DNA of 35,068 nucleotides from Hyphochytrium catenoides (Eukaryota > Sar > Hyphochytriomycetes > Hyphochytriales > Hyphochytriaceae). The notes beneath the pieces were generated by a model. It searched no databases and was not told the origin of the DNA. It worked only from the letters and a program-made list of their open reading frames with translations. This document shows, one piece after another, positions 1-10,323 of the stretch (position 1 is the first letter of the stretch; every line of letters begins with the position of its first letter). The translations under genes and the position numbers were made by a program. The stretch covers positions 4,161 to 39,228 of the forward strand of contig FLMG01002325.1 in the NCBI GenBank assembly GCA_900088475.1, in the 5' to 3' direction.

Positions 1-32
<32 letters not shown>
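1..32. repeat. CT dinucleotide microsatellite
   Basis: This is an almost pure CT tract at the left edge of the window. It is one of several CT/GA tracts near the first gene. It probably lies in intergenic DNA or in an intron or leader of the gene that follows. Confidence 0.9.
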
Positions 33-243
33 GCCTCCCTGATACGAGTGCAGTTGTGCTTCTAAAAGCACCGTTACAAGCCATCATGCGCCTTATATAG
101 AATACTGCATGATCTTATCATTTTTCTGCATGAACAGTACAACGTTATTCCGCATAGCTTCGTCTTCGCATTATCAAAGAGTTTGGATTCCGTGTCGCTT
201 CATATTATCCTTTCCGTCCTAGGAACTACTCTTCTTATACAAC

Positions 244-247
<4 letters not shown>

Positions 248-285
<38 letters not shown>

Positions 286-307
286 TTCTCTCTCTCTCTC
301 TCTCTCT
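248..307. repeat. CT microsatellite before the coiled-coil gene
   Basis: About 60 nt of CT repeat with a few interruptions. It directly precedes the open frame of the first gene. It could be a promoter-proximal pyrimidine tract or the polypyrimidine part of a 5' intron. A possible splice acceptor (CCTTAG) follows at 501-506. Confidence 0.85.
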
Positions 308-3300
308 GTGTGGCTCCCCTCTCTGTGTCTAGTTCTTGACCATCTCTTCCCTTTTTTCTTTTTTCTCTCTCACCATTTTCTCTTTCTGCAGTCCCATTTG
401 TCTTCTCCCTCTCTCTCTCTCACTTTCTATTCTGCCTCAATTCTCTCCGAAGACCTTCTCCCTGTCTCTCCTCCTCTCTCTCATCATACTCATCACTCTT
501 CCTTAGTGCTGACAGAAGAGAAAGAAGACAATGAAAGAAGACAGATTAGCCGCCGAAGAGAGAGAAGGCAAAGAACGGGAAAGTTCTTTCTGAGTGAGGA
601 AAGAAGGCTGGAAGAGAGAAAGTGGCCTTTCCATGAGAGAAAGAGAGACCAGATGGAAGGCTCTTTCTTGAGGGAAGGAGAGGAGGAAGGAGAGAGAGAG
701 AGCAGATGGCAGAGACTCTTCAAGAAGCGAGAGCTCTCTCCTTCTCCCTGGACAGAGCAGAAGGATACAAAGGCCCTTTTCTCTCTCAGGCAGCAGCTCC
801 TCCAGACAGAGACAGAGCATCAGTTCTCTCTCTCTTCTTCTCTCTCTTCCGTCTCCAACACCACTGCCTCTCTCTTCTCTAGCCCTTCTCTTTCCATGCC
901 ACCAAGTCTCTCTCTCCCTCTCTCTCTCTCTCCCTCTCTTTCTCTCTCTCCCTCATCTTCTCCCGTCCCGGCAGACCCGGACTCAAAGGTATTATCAGAC
1001 TGGATTCAGAGAATGAGAGAAGAAAGTGAGAGCATCACCGTCCGCACTCTGCAGACTCTAGCCTCGACTCCAGGGAGGAAAGAGAAGAGAGAGAGAGACC
1101 AAGAGAGAGATGAAGAAGCAGGAGAGGAAGCGCGGCAACTCCTCAAGACCTGGACTCAAGTGAAGAGGGAAGAGGAGCAGATGCGAGGAGGAGAGAGAGA
1201 ACGAAAGAGAGACAAAAGGTCCCAAGAAAGACTTAGAAAAAGCTCAAAGAATGCGGGAAGAAGAGTGAACCAGACCGCGGCCTCTTCTTCTTCTCCTTCT
1301 CTCTCTCCCTCTCTCTCTCCCTCTCTCTCTCTTTCTCGCCCTTCCCGAAACCCTCAGCCCTGGGACTTCACCTCTCCTTCTCTTCCCCGGCCGGGCATCA
1401 AGGTAGAAATTTCTGTCAAGAGACCCGAGAGGATGCAACGAGAGAGAGACAAACCGCTGAAGGAGGATGAAAGAAAGACAGAAGAGAGTCTTTCTGAGAG
1501 AGAAGAGAGAGAACCAGCAACAGATGAAGGAAACGACAACACGCGGGAAGAAAGAGACACGCCTGAGCACGGCCAGAACAGGGAAGAGACGGAAACAAAG
1601 AGAGAGAGACCTGACGATGAGGTTCTCTCTCTTCGCGCCCGAGTTGACACTCTCCGGCAGCTAGTACTCTCTACTTTCTCTCTCTTGGGACAAGATATCC
1701 AGCCAGAACTCCTGCCTCCTTCTTTCTCTCAGGAGTCTCTCCCAGGTCTCCCTCTCTCTCTCTTGAAAGAGGCACTGAGCGCGCAGGAAGGGAAATATAG
1801 GCAAATTCTTAAGGATGCAAGAGATAGGCTGGTGCAGGAAAAAGCCGAACAGAGAGAGACAGGGGAGAGAGGAGAGAGAGAGAAAGAGAACCTGGAGAAG
1901 CCACAGAGAGAAGAAGAGATAGAAGGAAAGAGCCAGGAGGCACAGACAGAGAAAGAGGAAAGGAAGAAGAGGGAGAGAGAGATCTGGTGCCGTTGGAAGC
2001 TTTTCCTCCGTCTAGGAAAGGCCCAGCATCTGGAACAGCGAAGGAAAGAGAGAGAGAAACGAGGGATTCTAGAGATTTGGAGAAGTGTCTCTCTTCGAAG
2101 AAGGAGACAGATGGACAGCGCAACTCTCCGGTGGCGCTTCCGCGTTCTCTCTCGCTTCTTTCGGATCTGGAGACTCTTCCAGGAGAATGTGAAGAGAGAA
2201 AGGGAGTTTATTGCTGCAGAGAGAGACTTACAGGTGCGAGCCGGAGCCATGGACGCGGTTCTCGTCCGCAATCTTTTGCTCTTATTATCACCTCTATGGC
2301 AATCTGCTTCTACCTTTTCTGCCATCTCTTCTTCCCCGTGTCTTACTACACTCTCCGTGTTTGTGTGTATATCTCCTACCTTGTTGCCTCTCTCCTACGC
2401 GCAAAAAGGCATTCTCTCTCTCTCTCTCCATCTCTCTCTGTCTCTCACATTCTTTCACATCTCGTATGTCTGTCTTTCGCCCTCATTTGGTCCGTTCTCT
2501 CTCCTTCCTTAGCTCGAAAGATTGAAGCTTGAGACTGCGGACCGGCTGTACAACCGTGTGACTCTCTCTCGCTTTCTCATTTGCTGGCGAGACATAGTAC
2601 AAGATGAGAGGGAGAAGAGAGACCAAGAAGAGGCGAGAAAGAGAAGACAGCGAGCACTCTCTCTTCTTGTTGAACGCTCCAAAGTACATCAGGCGGCAAG
2701 AGAGGTAAGTGTAGAGAGAAAGAGTTCCGCTGGCACACTCTCTCTCCTCAGTGCACTGCCTCTCTCTGTCATTTGTTACCGTTCTCTCTTCTTCTGTATG
2801 TCAACAGATATCTTTCGCTTCTCTCTCCCTTGCTCTGTCTCACTACTTGACACTTATGGACTTCGCTCTCGCTCTCTCCTGCTCTTCTCTCTCTCTCTTC
2901 CACACCCTCTCCCTTTCTCATTCTCTTTCGCTTTTCTCTCTATTTCTCTCTTTGACTCTTTCTCTCTCTTTCCCTTTTTCTGCACAACCCTGTCCTTCCT
3001 TCTTCCTCTCTTTCTACTCACTCTTCTCGTGCCGCATTTTCCTTCATTGTCTTACATCCTAATTCCTCTACTCGCTCTGATAATTTTAGGAGAACCCTGG
3101 GCGAGAAGTAGAAGAGGAGAAGCCCAACTTAGTAAAGAAGGAGAGACTGGAACAGGTGGAGAAGGAGGACAAGACTAGGAAGGAGCAAAGATCAAGAGAT
3201 ATGAAGAGAGAAAGAGGGGGAGAAAGAGAGAGAAAGCAGAGTTTTGATCCAGTAGTCGTTGCCTTAGAAGAGAGAGCGACAGCGAGAAAGAGAGCAAGAG

Positions 3301-5439
3301 AAGAGCTGAAACAGAAGTACCAGGAACAAAAGCGCCAGAGAGAAGAGGAGGAGAAGAAGAAGGAGGAAGAGAGACAGGAGCTTGAGCGGCAACTGAGAGT
3401 TGCTCAAGGGGAACAGGCGCTCAAAGAGAAGAGGTGATGTACACTATGAGGGGTATTTTACCTCTCTGCCGAAAGACTTTTCTCTCTCTTTTTCTCTCTC
3501 TTCCCTTGTCCCACTTTCACGGTTCACCACTTTCTCTACAAAAGTACCAGCTCTAAAGCATCATGTCGCTTTTTTCTTCTCTGATCTCTCTTTTCTATCT
3601 GTCTGTCTCTCTCGCTTTCTCTCTTTCCCGCTCCCCTTTTTCTCTCTCTTCTCTCTCACTCTCTGTCTTGCTCTTCTCTCTTTTTAGTCTCTCTGTCTTT
3701 CTCTCTGCGGCTCCTCTCCTTTCGTAGTCATGGTCCGCTTATCCCTCTTGTCTGTCTCTGACAAAGCTTTCTCTGCGTAAATCCTTGCGGTCACTCTCTC
3801 AGTAGTTCTTTTACTCTCTCTGAAACCCTCTTCACTCTTTACTGCCCTTTGTCTCTGCTTTTGCTCTCTTCCTTCTCTCTCTCTCATTTTCCCTTTGCTT
3901 GTACATTGTAGAGATGACGCCGAGAGACGCCAGCGATTGGCACAGGATCGACTCTTGTTAAGGGAACAGCTGCAGTTGGCGGTGCTGCACAGACAGAGAG
4001 CGCTGCTGAAGTTCAGAGGCTTCAGACCGTGGGCCAAGCTGCTTACCATTGCCCGGTAATAGGAAGAGAGAAAGAAAGAAAGAGCGTATCGAGAAAATCC
4101 AATGGAGAGCAGACCGCGACGTGACGGGGGCACACGGCAGGGAGGAGTGGAGGAAGATAGAGAAAGGTGGAAGAGAGGGGTTCAGAGAGAGACAGAGAAG
4201 AGACAGAATGAGAGAGAAAGAGAGAGAGAAGGGAAAAAAGGGGGAAGAGAGACAAGATGGAGCGGGAGTGCCAAAGAAAGCGATTGAGCAAAAAAGACCG
4301 CAAAACGAAGAAAATGGAGAGAATGCGAAGAGACAGAAACAGACAGAGAAGTGGATAGATTATGATGACCTTCTAGCTAGAATATATATAGACTTCGGCC
4401 GCCATGCTTCGTAGGAGGAGAGCAAGGACAGAGCTAACTTGACGCCTCACTCTTCAGCTTAAAGATCAAGAAGGCTGAGAACGCCAACCGCTACCGACTG
4501 TTAGGGTGGACGGTGGCGAGCTGGAGGGAGAGAATAGCAGAAAGAAAGAGAGAAAGAGAACAGGAAGCGAAACGGAAAGAAGAGAGAGCCATTGAGCATT
4601 GGACTTGGAACACCCTCGAGAAGATATTCGTGACACTGAAAAGAAGGCAACAACTCTATCAGGTAGGGGAGAGGTTACCACGCGTTTTGATTGAGGGATT
4701 GAACTGACCGAGGGTGGTCGGAGGAAGAGAAATTTTTTGACAGAGAGAGTCACGGAGAAAGAAAGAGGAGAGATACACAAGAGAGGAGAGGGAGGAAGCG
4801 GAAGAGAGAAGAGAAGGATGGGGAAAGGCACTTGTTATCAAGCTACAGAAACAAGCGCATGGGACAGGACATTGTGTGTGTGTGTGGAGGCAGAAAGAGA
4901 GGAAAAGAAAACAGAGAGAGGAGGAGTGTATGAGAGAGAGAGAGGAGATTGTGGGCGAGAGACAGGGTGAGAGAAGCCTGCCAACTACCAACGGATCAGT
5001 AAATTCTCACCGCATCCTTAACTGCAGAGATCGGAGCGCATCGTACGTTATAAGAATCGACACCGCAGGGCACTAGAAGCCTTAAGGGAATGGCGGCGAA
5101 GGAGGAGGGAGAGAGAAGAAAAAGAAGAGGAACTGAAGGAGAAAGTGGCTGCTCATCTAGTGAAGTTCCAGCGCTGGTGGTTCTTAATGAGGTGGCGACA
5201 CTGTGTTAATGTTACAAAGGAGGAGAGGAAGGACCTAGAACTTCGAGCGGCTCTTTGGGAAAAGGTATGCCTATGCCCATCTCAAGAGCCTATCCACACT
5301 CTCTCTCTCTCTTTCTTTCCTCTACCTCTCTTTTTTCTGTCACTCTCTCCCATCTATTTCCCGTCTATAGCCTCGAAATCTCCTTCTTCTGCCGCTTTCT
5401 CGCTTATTTTACCCCCTTCCTCTCCCCTGGATACGTTAA
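308..5439 (+). CDS. Large coiled-coil protein with Sfi1-like Trp-Arg motifs, seven exons
   Basis: Exons that keep phase: 308-2233, 2513-2704, 3090-3433, 3912-4055, 4458-4662, 5028-5264 and, less surely, 5371-5439. Together they give about 1038 residues. The product is dominated by Glu, Arg and Lys and should form long helices. Its second half has spaced aromatic-Arg motifs such as LSRFFRIWRLF, LSRFLICWRDIV, LLGWTVASWRERI and FLMRWRHCV. These resemble centrin-binding Sfi1 repeats of centrosome and basal-body fibres, so a cytoskeletal role is inferred by resemblance only. Ser/Leu/Pro runs near 830-970 and 1290-1340 come from CT tracts inside exon 1. The start is uncertain. The ATG at 308 lies in CT repeat; convincing coding begins near 507, where CCTTAG could be an acceptor for an unseen first exon, and the next in-frame ATG is at 653. 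No named family is certain. Confidence 0.7.
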
Positions 5440-5644
5440 GGTTCACTCCTGGATAGACCCGAAGGAAATTGCCCCGTCCTTTCCCAGAGGCCGATGATAA
5501 GACCACTGGCATACCGCCCATGAAAAGCCTAAGCTGGGACGGGTATAAACGGAGGAGACGGACCTAAGTCTCTCTCTCTGTCTCTCCGTCTCTCTTTCTT
5601 ACCCCAGCCCGCCTTGACGATGACCCGTGGCCATCCGCCATCGG

Positions 5645-8040
5645 TCAGTCTAGGGTCTGCTTTCTCTTCTTGTTGAAGGATCTCATTTGCTCCAGCTGTT
5701 CTCCGGGCAAAGGGTCATCACTCACGGAGAGGCGGCGCGTCTTAGGGACATTTGAGAGAGAAAAGACCTCCGTCAGTTGATGCAAGCGTGACCCACTTCA
5801 CAATGACGATAGGAGAGAGGAGCTAGGACGAAGAAGCCATAACAAAATGGAAGAAAGCATAACTCTCTGAACCTGCACTTGTCAAGGAGTCAAGGAGCCC
5901 ATTACTAACGGCAACGGGTGGATAACAGGAAGCAACTAAACCAAGCTTTGAAGGATACAGGCAGGAGCCTAGCTTTTCCTACATTGATCCAAGGATGCAT
6001 CATCGCCTCCTCGGCTGTGAAGCGCTGTTCAGAATCCACAGCCAGCAGCCCTCGAAGCAAGGATTTGGCTAAAATAACGGGTCAAAGTAGTGAGAAAGGG
6101 AAGCACATGGAGATTGAGAGGACCAGGAACTACGACGGTTAATAAGTGGGAAGGGGTTCTCCACGCACCATCGTCTGAGAGCCTGCAGTGAGGAGGGAAG
6201 TCAACGGTTGAAGACCTGGCCAGGGGGTCAAAGGTGGGAGTGGTACCGCAGAGCCTGTTAAGATAATAGATCAGAGAGATAATTAGAACAAGAGAAAGAG
6301 GTGGGCGCGAGGACAAACAGGAAAGCAGCAGGAAAGAGTGCAGGTTCATATCTCTATAGAGAGAGAATATAGGGCGGGAACGACTGGAGGTTGAGCATTG
6401 CGCAGTTTAGCAGCTCTCTCTAACATTATATACAGCACGACGCCTGCACTCCAAAGATCCACCGCCTGGTCATAACCCAGCCCCCTGCGCACTTCAGGAG
6501 CTAGATGTTTGTCGATATTAGATAATAGAAGAGCTCAGATACAGCGGCAGTCCGCAGCACGAGAGGTCGAGGAACGAACAGAAAGCAGTACGAAGATCGG
6601 TATAAAGAACGAGACAGTAAGAGATAGGGACGCAGGTAAGGGTTTGGGAGAAGAGAAATGGGGCAAATGGTAGGCAGAGTCAAGAGCGATAGGGAGATCA
6701 CACATGGCACACAAAGGAGGCTATGGAGAGAGTGCGGGGCGATAACTCTCGACAGAGCAGAAGAAAGAGCGAAGAAGGATGCTACCCACCAACGTAATAG
6801 TCGCTCCCACAGGCCGTGTACGCTCTATCTCTTCTCCTAACCTCATTGCTGTCCCCTGCCGTTATAGCCGCAAAGCCAAAGTTCTCAAGAGTCTTGACGA
6901 GGCCGAAATCGCTAAGCTTTATATCAACGATGCTGTCAGGGTTTGCCAACAGGATGTTCTCTGGTTTGATGTCTCTGTGTATGATGGAGTGGCGATGGAG
7001 GTAGGCGATCGCATCTAGGAGGCGAGCCATAACCTCAGAGGCATCTCTCTCGCTGTAAACCTTTACTTCCTCTAGCTTATAAANAGAGAGAGAGGGGATG
7101 GGGGGGGGGCGGAGAGAGAGAGAGAGCGAGAGAGAGAGCGAGAGAGAGCGAGAGAGAGAGAAAGAGAGAGCGAGAGAGAGAGAAAGAGAGAGAGTGACGG
7201 GAGAGAGAGAGTGAGTGAGAGAGAGACAGACAGACAGAGACAGAGAGAGAGAGACAGAGACAGGGAGAGAGAGACAGAGAGAGAGAGACAGAGAGAGAGA
7301 AACGAATGCTTCACTGACATGAAGGTGGCACAATAGGGAAGATTTAAGGTTCACCGAAAGTAAGCCAGAAGACAAGACGTCCTCACCATTCCATGACCAC
7401 GAATAGCTCTGTGTCCGTCTCAAAGAGCTCCTCCAGTGCTATAATGTTCGGGTGATGGAGACGGGACAAAGCCAAGATCTCTTCTCTCAGGCGGGAAGCG
7501 CCGCCCACTCCTCGCTTGTCGATAATCTTTACGGCGTAGAGCTGTCCGGAAGCCTTGCGCCGACATACTCTAACTACCGAAACTCCTCCTCTGTATGGTA
7601 GAATAGAGACAGAAGAGTAACACGGTTAATAGCTAGCAGAAAGTCGCCCATCAACAGCTTGAGGTTAACGCAAAGGATATGAGGCTGGGCCAATTCACGA
7701 TTGCGAAGACTCATGTATATATTGGTTGCTAGGAAGGCGGTGGATTGAGTCCACCAGTGGCTGTGCCCGCAAGATTACGACGAAGAGACAGAACGATGGC
7801 AAGAAGGGGATATACAGCCAAACCATGAGCGAATATGAAAGACTCAGGGACGCAGATGAGCCAAAGATGGCCTTATAGTAATAACATTTGAGGAAGAGGG
7901 ACTGCAGAGACAGTAGGAAGCTACGGCGGCCTGCAAGGGCCACGAGGCGCCTACCTCCCGATGATCTGGCCGAGGTCATAAAAATCCAAAAATTCAGCGG
8001 TGCTTGGTCTGCTTTGCGCGATGCCCTCAGTCACTCGCAC
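5645..8040 (-). CDS. CAMK-group Ser/Thr protein kinase (5' end and hinge unresolved)
   Basis: Exons from N to C terminus on the minus strand: about 8040-7955, 7590-7387, about 7083-6790, 6500-6425, 6254-6169, 6068-5983 and 5740-5645. All junctions keep phase except the one at the hinge. The kinase landmarks appear in order: Gly loop IIGRGGVSVV, lysine in YAVKII, Glu in LREEIL, HRDIKPENILL, DFGLVK, YVAPE, VDLWSAGVVLYIM, and a C-terminal HPWIN followed by EQMRSFNKKRK, as in CaMK-like enzymes. It should phosphorylate Ser/Thr in the cytosol; the substrate is unknown. The segment after VME (hinge and start of helix D) is missing, and an N lies at 7084 where it should be. The activation loop from DFG to APE is about 43 residues, longer than usual. 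The first exon is open upstream to about 8124 and I could not place the start codon. An ATG at 8130 would need a 32-nt intron, which is unlikely here. Confidence 0.85.
7084..7304. repeat. GA microsatellite with one undetermined base
   Basis: About 220 nt of GA-rich repeat with GC and CA variants, starting at an N (7084) in the sequence. It lies in or beside an intron of the kinase gene, exactly where hinge-coding sequence is missing. It is therefore a likely misassembly or collapsed-repeat site. Confidence 0.9.
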
Positions 8041-9186
8041 CTGCTCTTGTGAACGGAAGAAGAGAGAGAGCGGGGGAAGAGGGGCGTGAAGTGCTCCTCC
8101 GCCAAAGGTCTCCTCTTTGTGCTCAGCCATTGTGGCCGGTACGAAGCAATCCAGTAATCAAGTTGAGCTGCTTGTTTAGGAGTGCATCTTGGCGTCTTCC
8201 TTGATAGGAGCAGGGGTTGATGACAACAGCCCTTATAAACCAACTGATCAGCCCTGGCACGAATCAAGGAAAGAGACAAAGGTCCTGCGACCGCTGGGTG
8301 ACTCGTTACGCCGTGAGAGTACTTGTCGCCGTTCCTCTGGTTTGTTGCCGTGCAGCTGCTGATTGTCTATCAGATTGGCTGAACACTGCTTTCAAGCTTT
8401 GGGTCTACCTGGCCTCACGACAGAGCAGAGTTCCTCGTTGGGTTACGATCGCCAGACTGCTTCTCAGAAGACTGGCAATCTTCTACTGTTCAAGCAAGCT
8501 AGTACCGCCCTCCAGCGTCTATATCAAGCTCGTCCTAGTTCTGACAAGCGATGTACACTTCCCCGCTCTTACTTAGCTGCTGAGCACCAGAATAGTTCTT
8601 CTTGGTATTTCTTTCGCGCACGCTCCTCATCAAGGAGCCCCTTTCTTCTTCTTACCTGCGACTACTCTCTACGGGGCCGACAGCTCCTCCTGTCTCTGCT
8701 CCCTAAGATCTAACCAACGGAGAAGGAGCAGGGAGGCTCCACCCTAAGAAAAGTACTGAGAAGCAGAGATGAGAACAAAGCGGCGGCCACACTGCTGAGA
8801 TCAGAAGATTTCTTCCCAGGTTGCACTTTCCGCCCAATACTGCCGCTAACGGCGCTATATTGGGATTCAATCGGGAATATTTTACGGTGTATTCAATATA
8901 AAGGAATGCCATATCCCTGATGATGGGGGCCGTGAGTATGGAGATGACAAATAAGTGAGCTTTAATTAGGGATGATGTAAGTAAAATTCTGTATAGGCTT
9001 TTGTTGGGAATATACGTTAGCGGTCTTGTGGCGTGGCTGCACTGGCTGCCACCCAACCTTCAGAATCCCAGCGTCACCGGAATCTGGAGCTCCATCATCG
9101 CCATCTGCGAAGCTTCCATAGCAAAAAGCAGAGATTATTGGAGCTTGGGCTTCTCTTCTTGTCGTGATTCATTTAGAAGTAACACA
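8041..9186. other. Divergent intergenic region without a recognised gene
   Basis: It separates the minus-strand kinase from plus-strand GAR1, so it should hold both promoters and probably the missing 5' end of the kinase. Two open frames of about 117 codons overlap near 8217-8713. Neither shows a recognisable domain or a clear splice partner, and I do not call them. The last part, from about 9000, is probably the GAR1 leader. Confidence 0.5.
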
Positions 9187-9855
9187 ATGAGACCACCACG
9201 CGGACGTGGACCTGGTCAGAGAGGTGGTGGCTTCCGCGGTGGGGGTCGCTTTGGTGGGCGAGGCGGAGGACGCGGAGAAGAAGGGCCTCCTGAATCTGTC
9301 TTGGGTAAGTACATGATGCACTCATAGGCTCTGTTGGCCTCTTTGCCCATCCTGACCACTATTAAACACTTCCTCTTAGAACTTGGAAAGTTCATGCATG
9401 CTTGTGAGGGCGAAATGGTTTGCATGTCAACGAACGAAAAAGTGCCATACTTCAATGCTGCCGCTTATCTAGAAAATAAGACAAAGATTGGGAAGATTGA
9501 CGAGGTCTTCGGCACGGTGACACAGCTACTTTTCACCATCAAGACAGACACAGGGGTCACAGCGACTTCATTCAAGAAGGATGACAAGGTGTACATTAAC
9601 CCAGAAAAGCTCTTACCACTGTCTAGATTCACCAACGATGGCCCTAAGGGTGCACCTCGAGGTGGTGGTCGGGGAGGAGGAAGAGGTGGCCGCGGTCCAC
9701 CTGGCCGCGGTGGCCGCGGAGGATTCGGTGGCCGAGGAGGCGGAGGAGGACGTGGTGGCTTTGGAGGACGTGGTGGCTTTGGAGGACGCGGAGGTGGTGG
9801 AAGGGGTGGTGGCTTTAGAGGGGGCAGAGGAGGCTTCAGGGGTGGACGGGGATAA
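9187..9855 (+). CDS. GAR1: H/ACA ribonucleoprotein complex subunit 1 (GAR1)
   Basis: Two exons, 9187-9304 and 9380-9855, are joined through a 75-nt intron with GTAAGT at its 5' end. The phase is kept (G plus AA makes Glu) and the product is 197 residues. The centre ([14 protein letters not shown], then [22 protein letters not shown] and INPEKLLPL) is the conserved GAR1 core beta barrel. Gly-Arg-rich tails flank it on both sides, about residues 4-30 and from about 125 to the end, as in animal and fungal GAR1. The protein works in the nucleolus with dyskerin/Cbf5, NOP10 and NHP2 in H/ACA snoRNPs that convert uridine to pseudouridine in rRNA. The start ATG comes just before the first RGG block, after an A-rich AACACA context. 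The RGG tail is encoded by GGTGGCCGCGG-like repeats and may vary in length. Confidence 0.95.
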
Positions 9856-10323
9856 GCCCTTGCAGTTTAAAGCGAAGCTGCGCCACTCCATCCGCTTTGG
9901 TCTCCGTCCCCTTCGATCAGTGGCAACTACTCTCTCTCTTTGAGGACCTAGCCCGGTCTGGCCCTGCAGTTTGCCCTGCTTTGTGGCTCCAGTTGATGAC
10001 GTAGAGAATGGAGCTGCTGGGTTCGGTGTGATTATCATCTAGGTGCCATTTCTTGGAGTTTTTCGTGGCCTATTCACAACCCTCTTAAGGGGAATGTACC
10101 ATGCTCACTGAGGTTATACTGCAGGGGGATTACCTTGTATATCAATACTTCTAACCCTTAACTATCCTTTAAACACGATCACAAAAGACTGAGCAGAGAT
10201 CAGACCAGAAAGCTAGTGGATACGATCAGGGCTGTGCCATTGAAGACCAACAAAGTGAAAGCTTCCTCATTGCGGTCATGAACAATCCTCCTCTTAGAAC
10301 GGACGCAGTTGGCGCCATCTTGG
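9856..10323. other. Convergent 3' intergenic region
   Basis: This lies between the GAR1 stop and the stop of the minus-strand channel gene. It should hold the two 3' UTRs. I see no further gene and no perfect AATAAA on the plus strand. Confidence 0.6.

Noticed and set aside
493-2325. Several long minus-strand frames rich in Ser, Leu and Phe opposite the first gene
   Set aside because: They are the complement of GA repeats in the plus-strand exons; none carries a domain, and the plus-strand exons join in phase.
6782-7423. One continuous minus-strand protein running through the GA repeat into the kinase
   Set aside because: The SLSLS part is microsatellite translation that crosses an N; kinase motifs occur only at the two ends.
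7922-8130. ATG at 8130 as kinase start (MAEHKEETFGGG)
   Set aside because: It needs a 32-nt intron to reach the kinase frame, while the shortest convincing intron in the window is 58 nt.
8217-8713. Two overlapping plus-strand frames of about 117 codons
   Set aside because: No domain, odd composition and no in-phase partners; they may cover the missing kinase 5' exon on the other strand.
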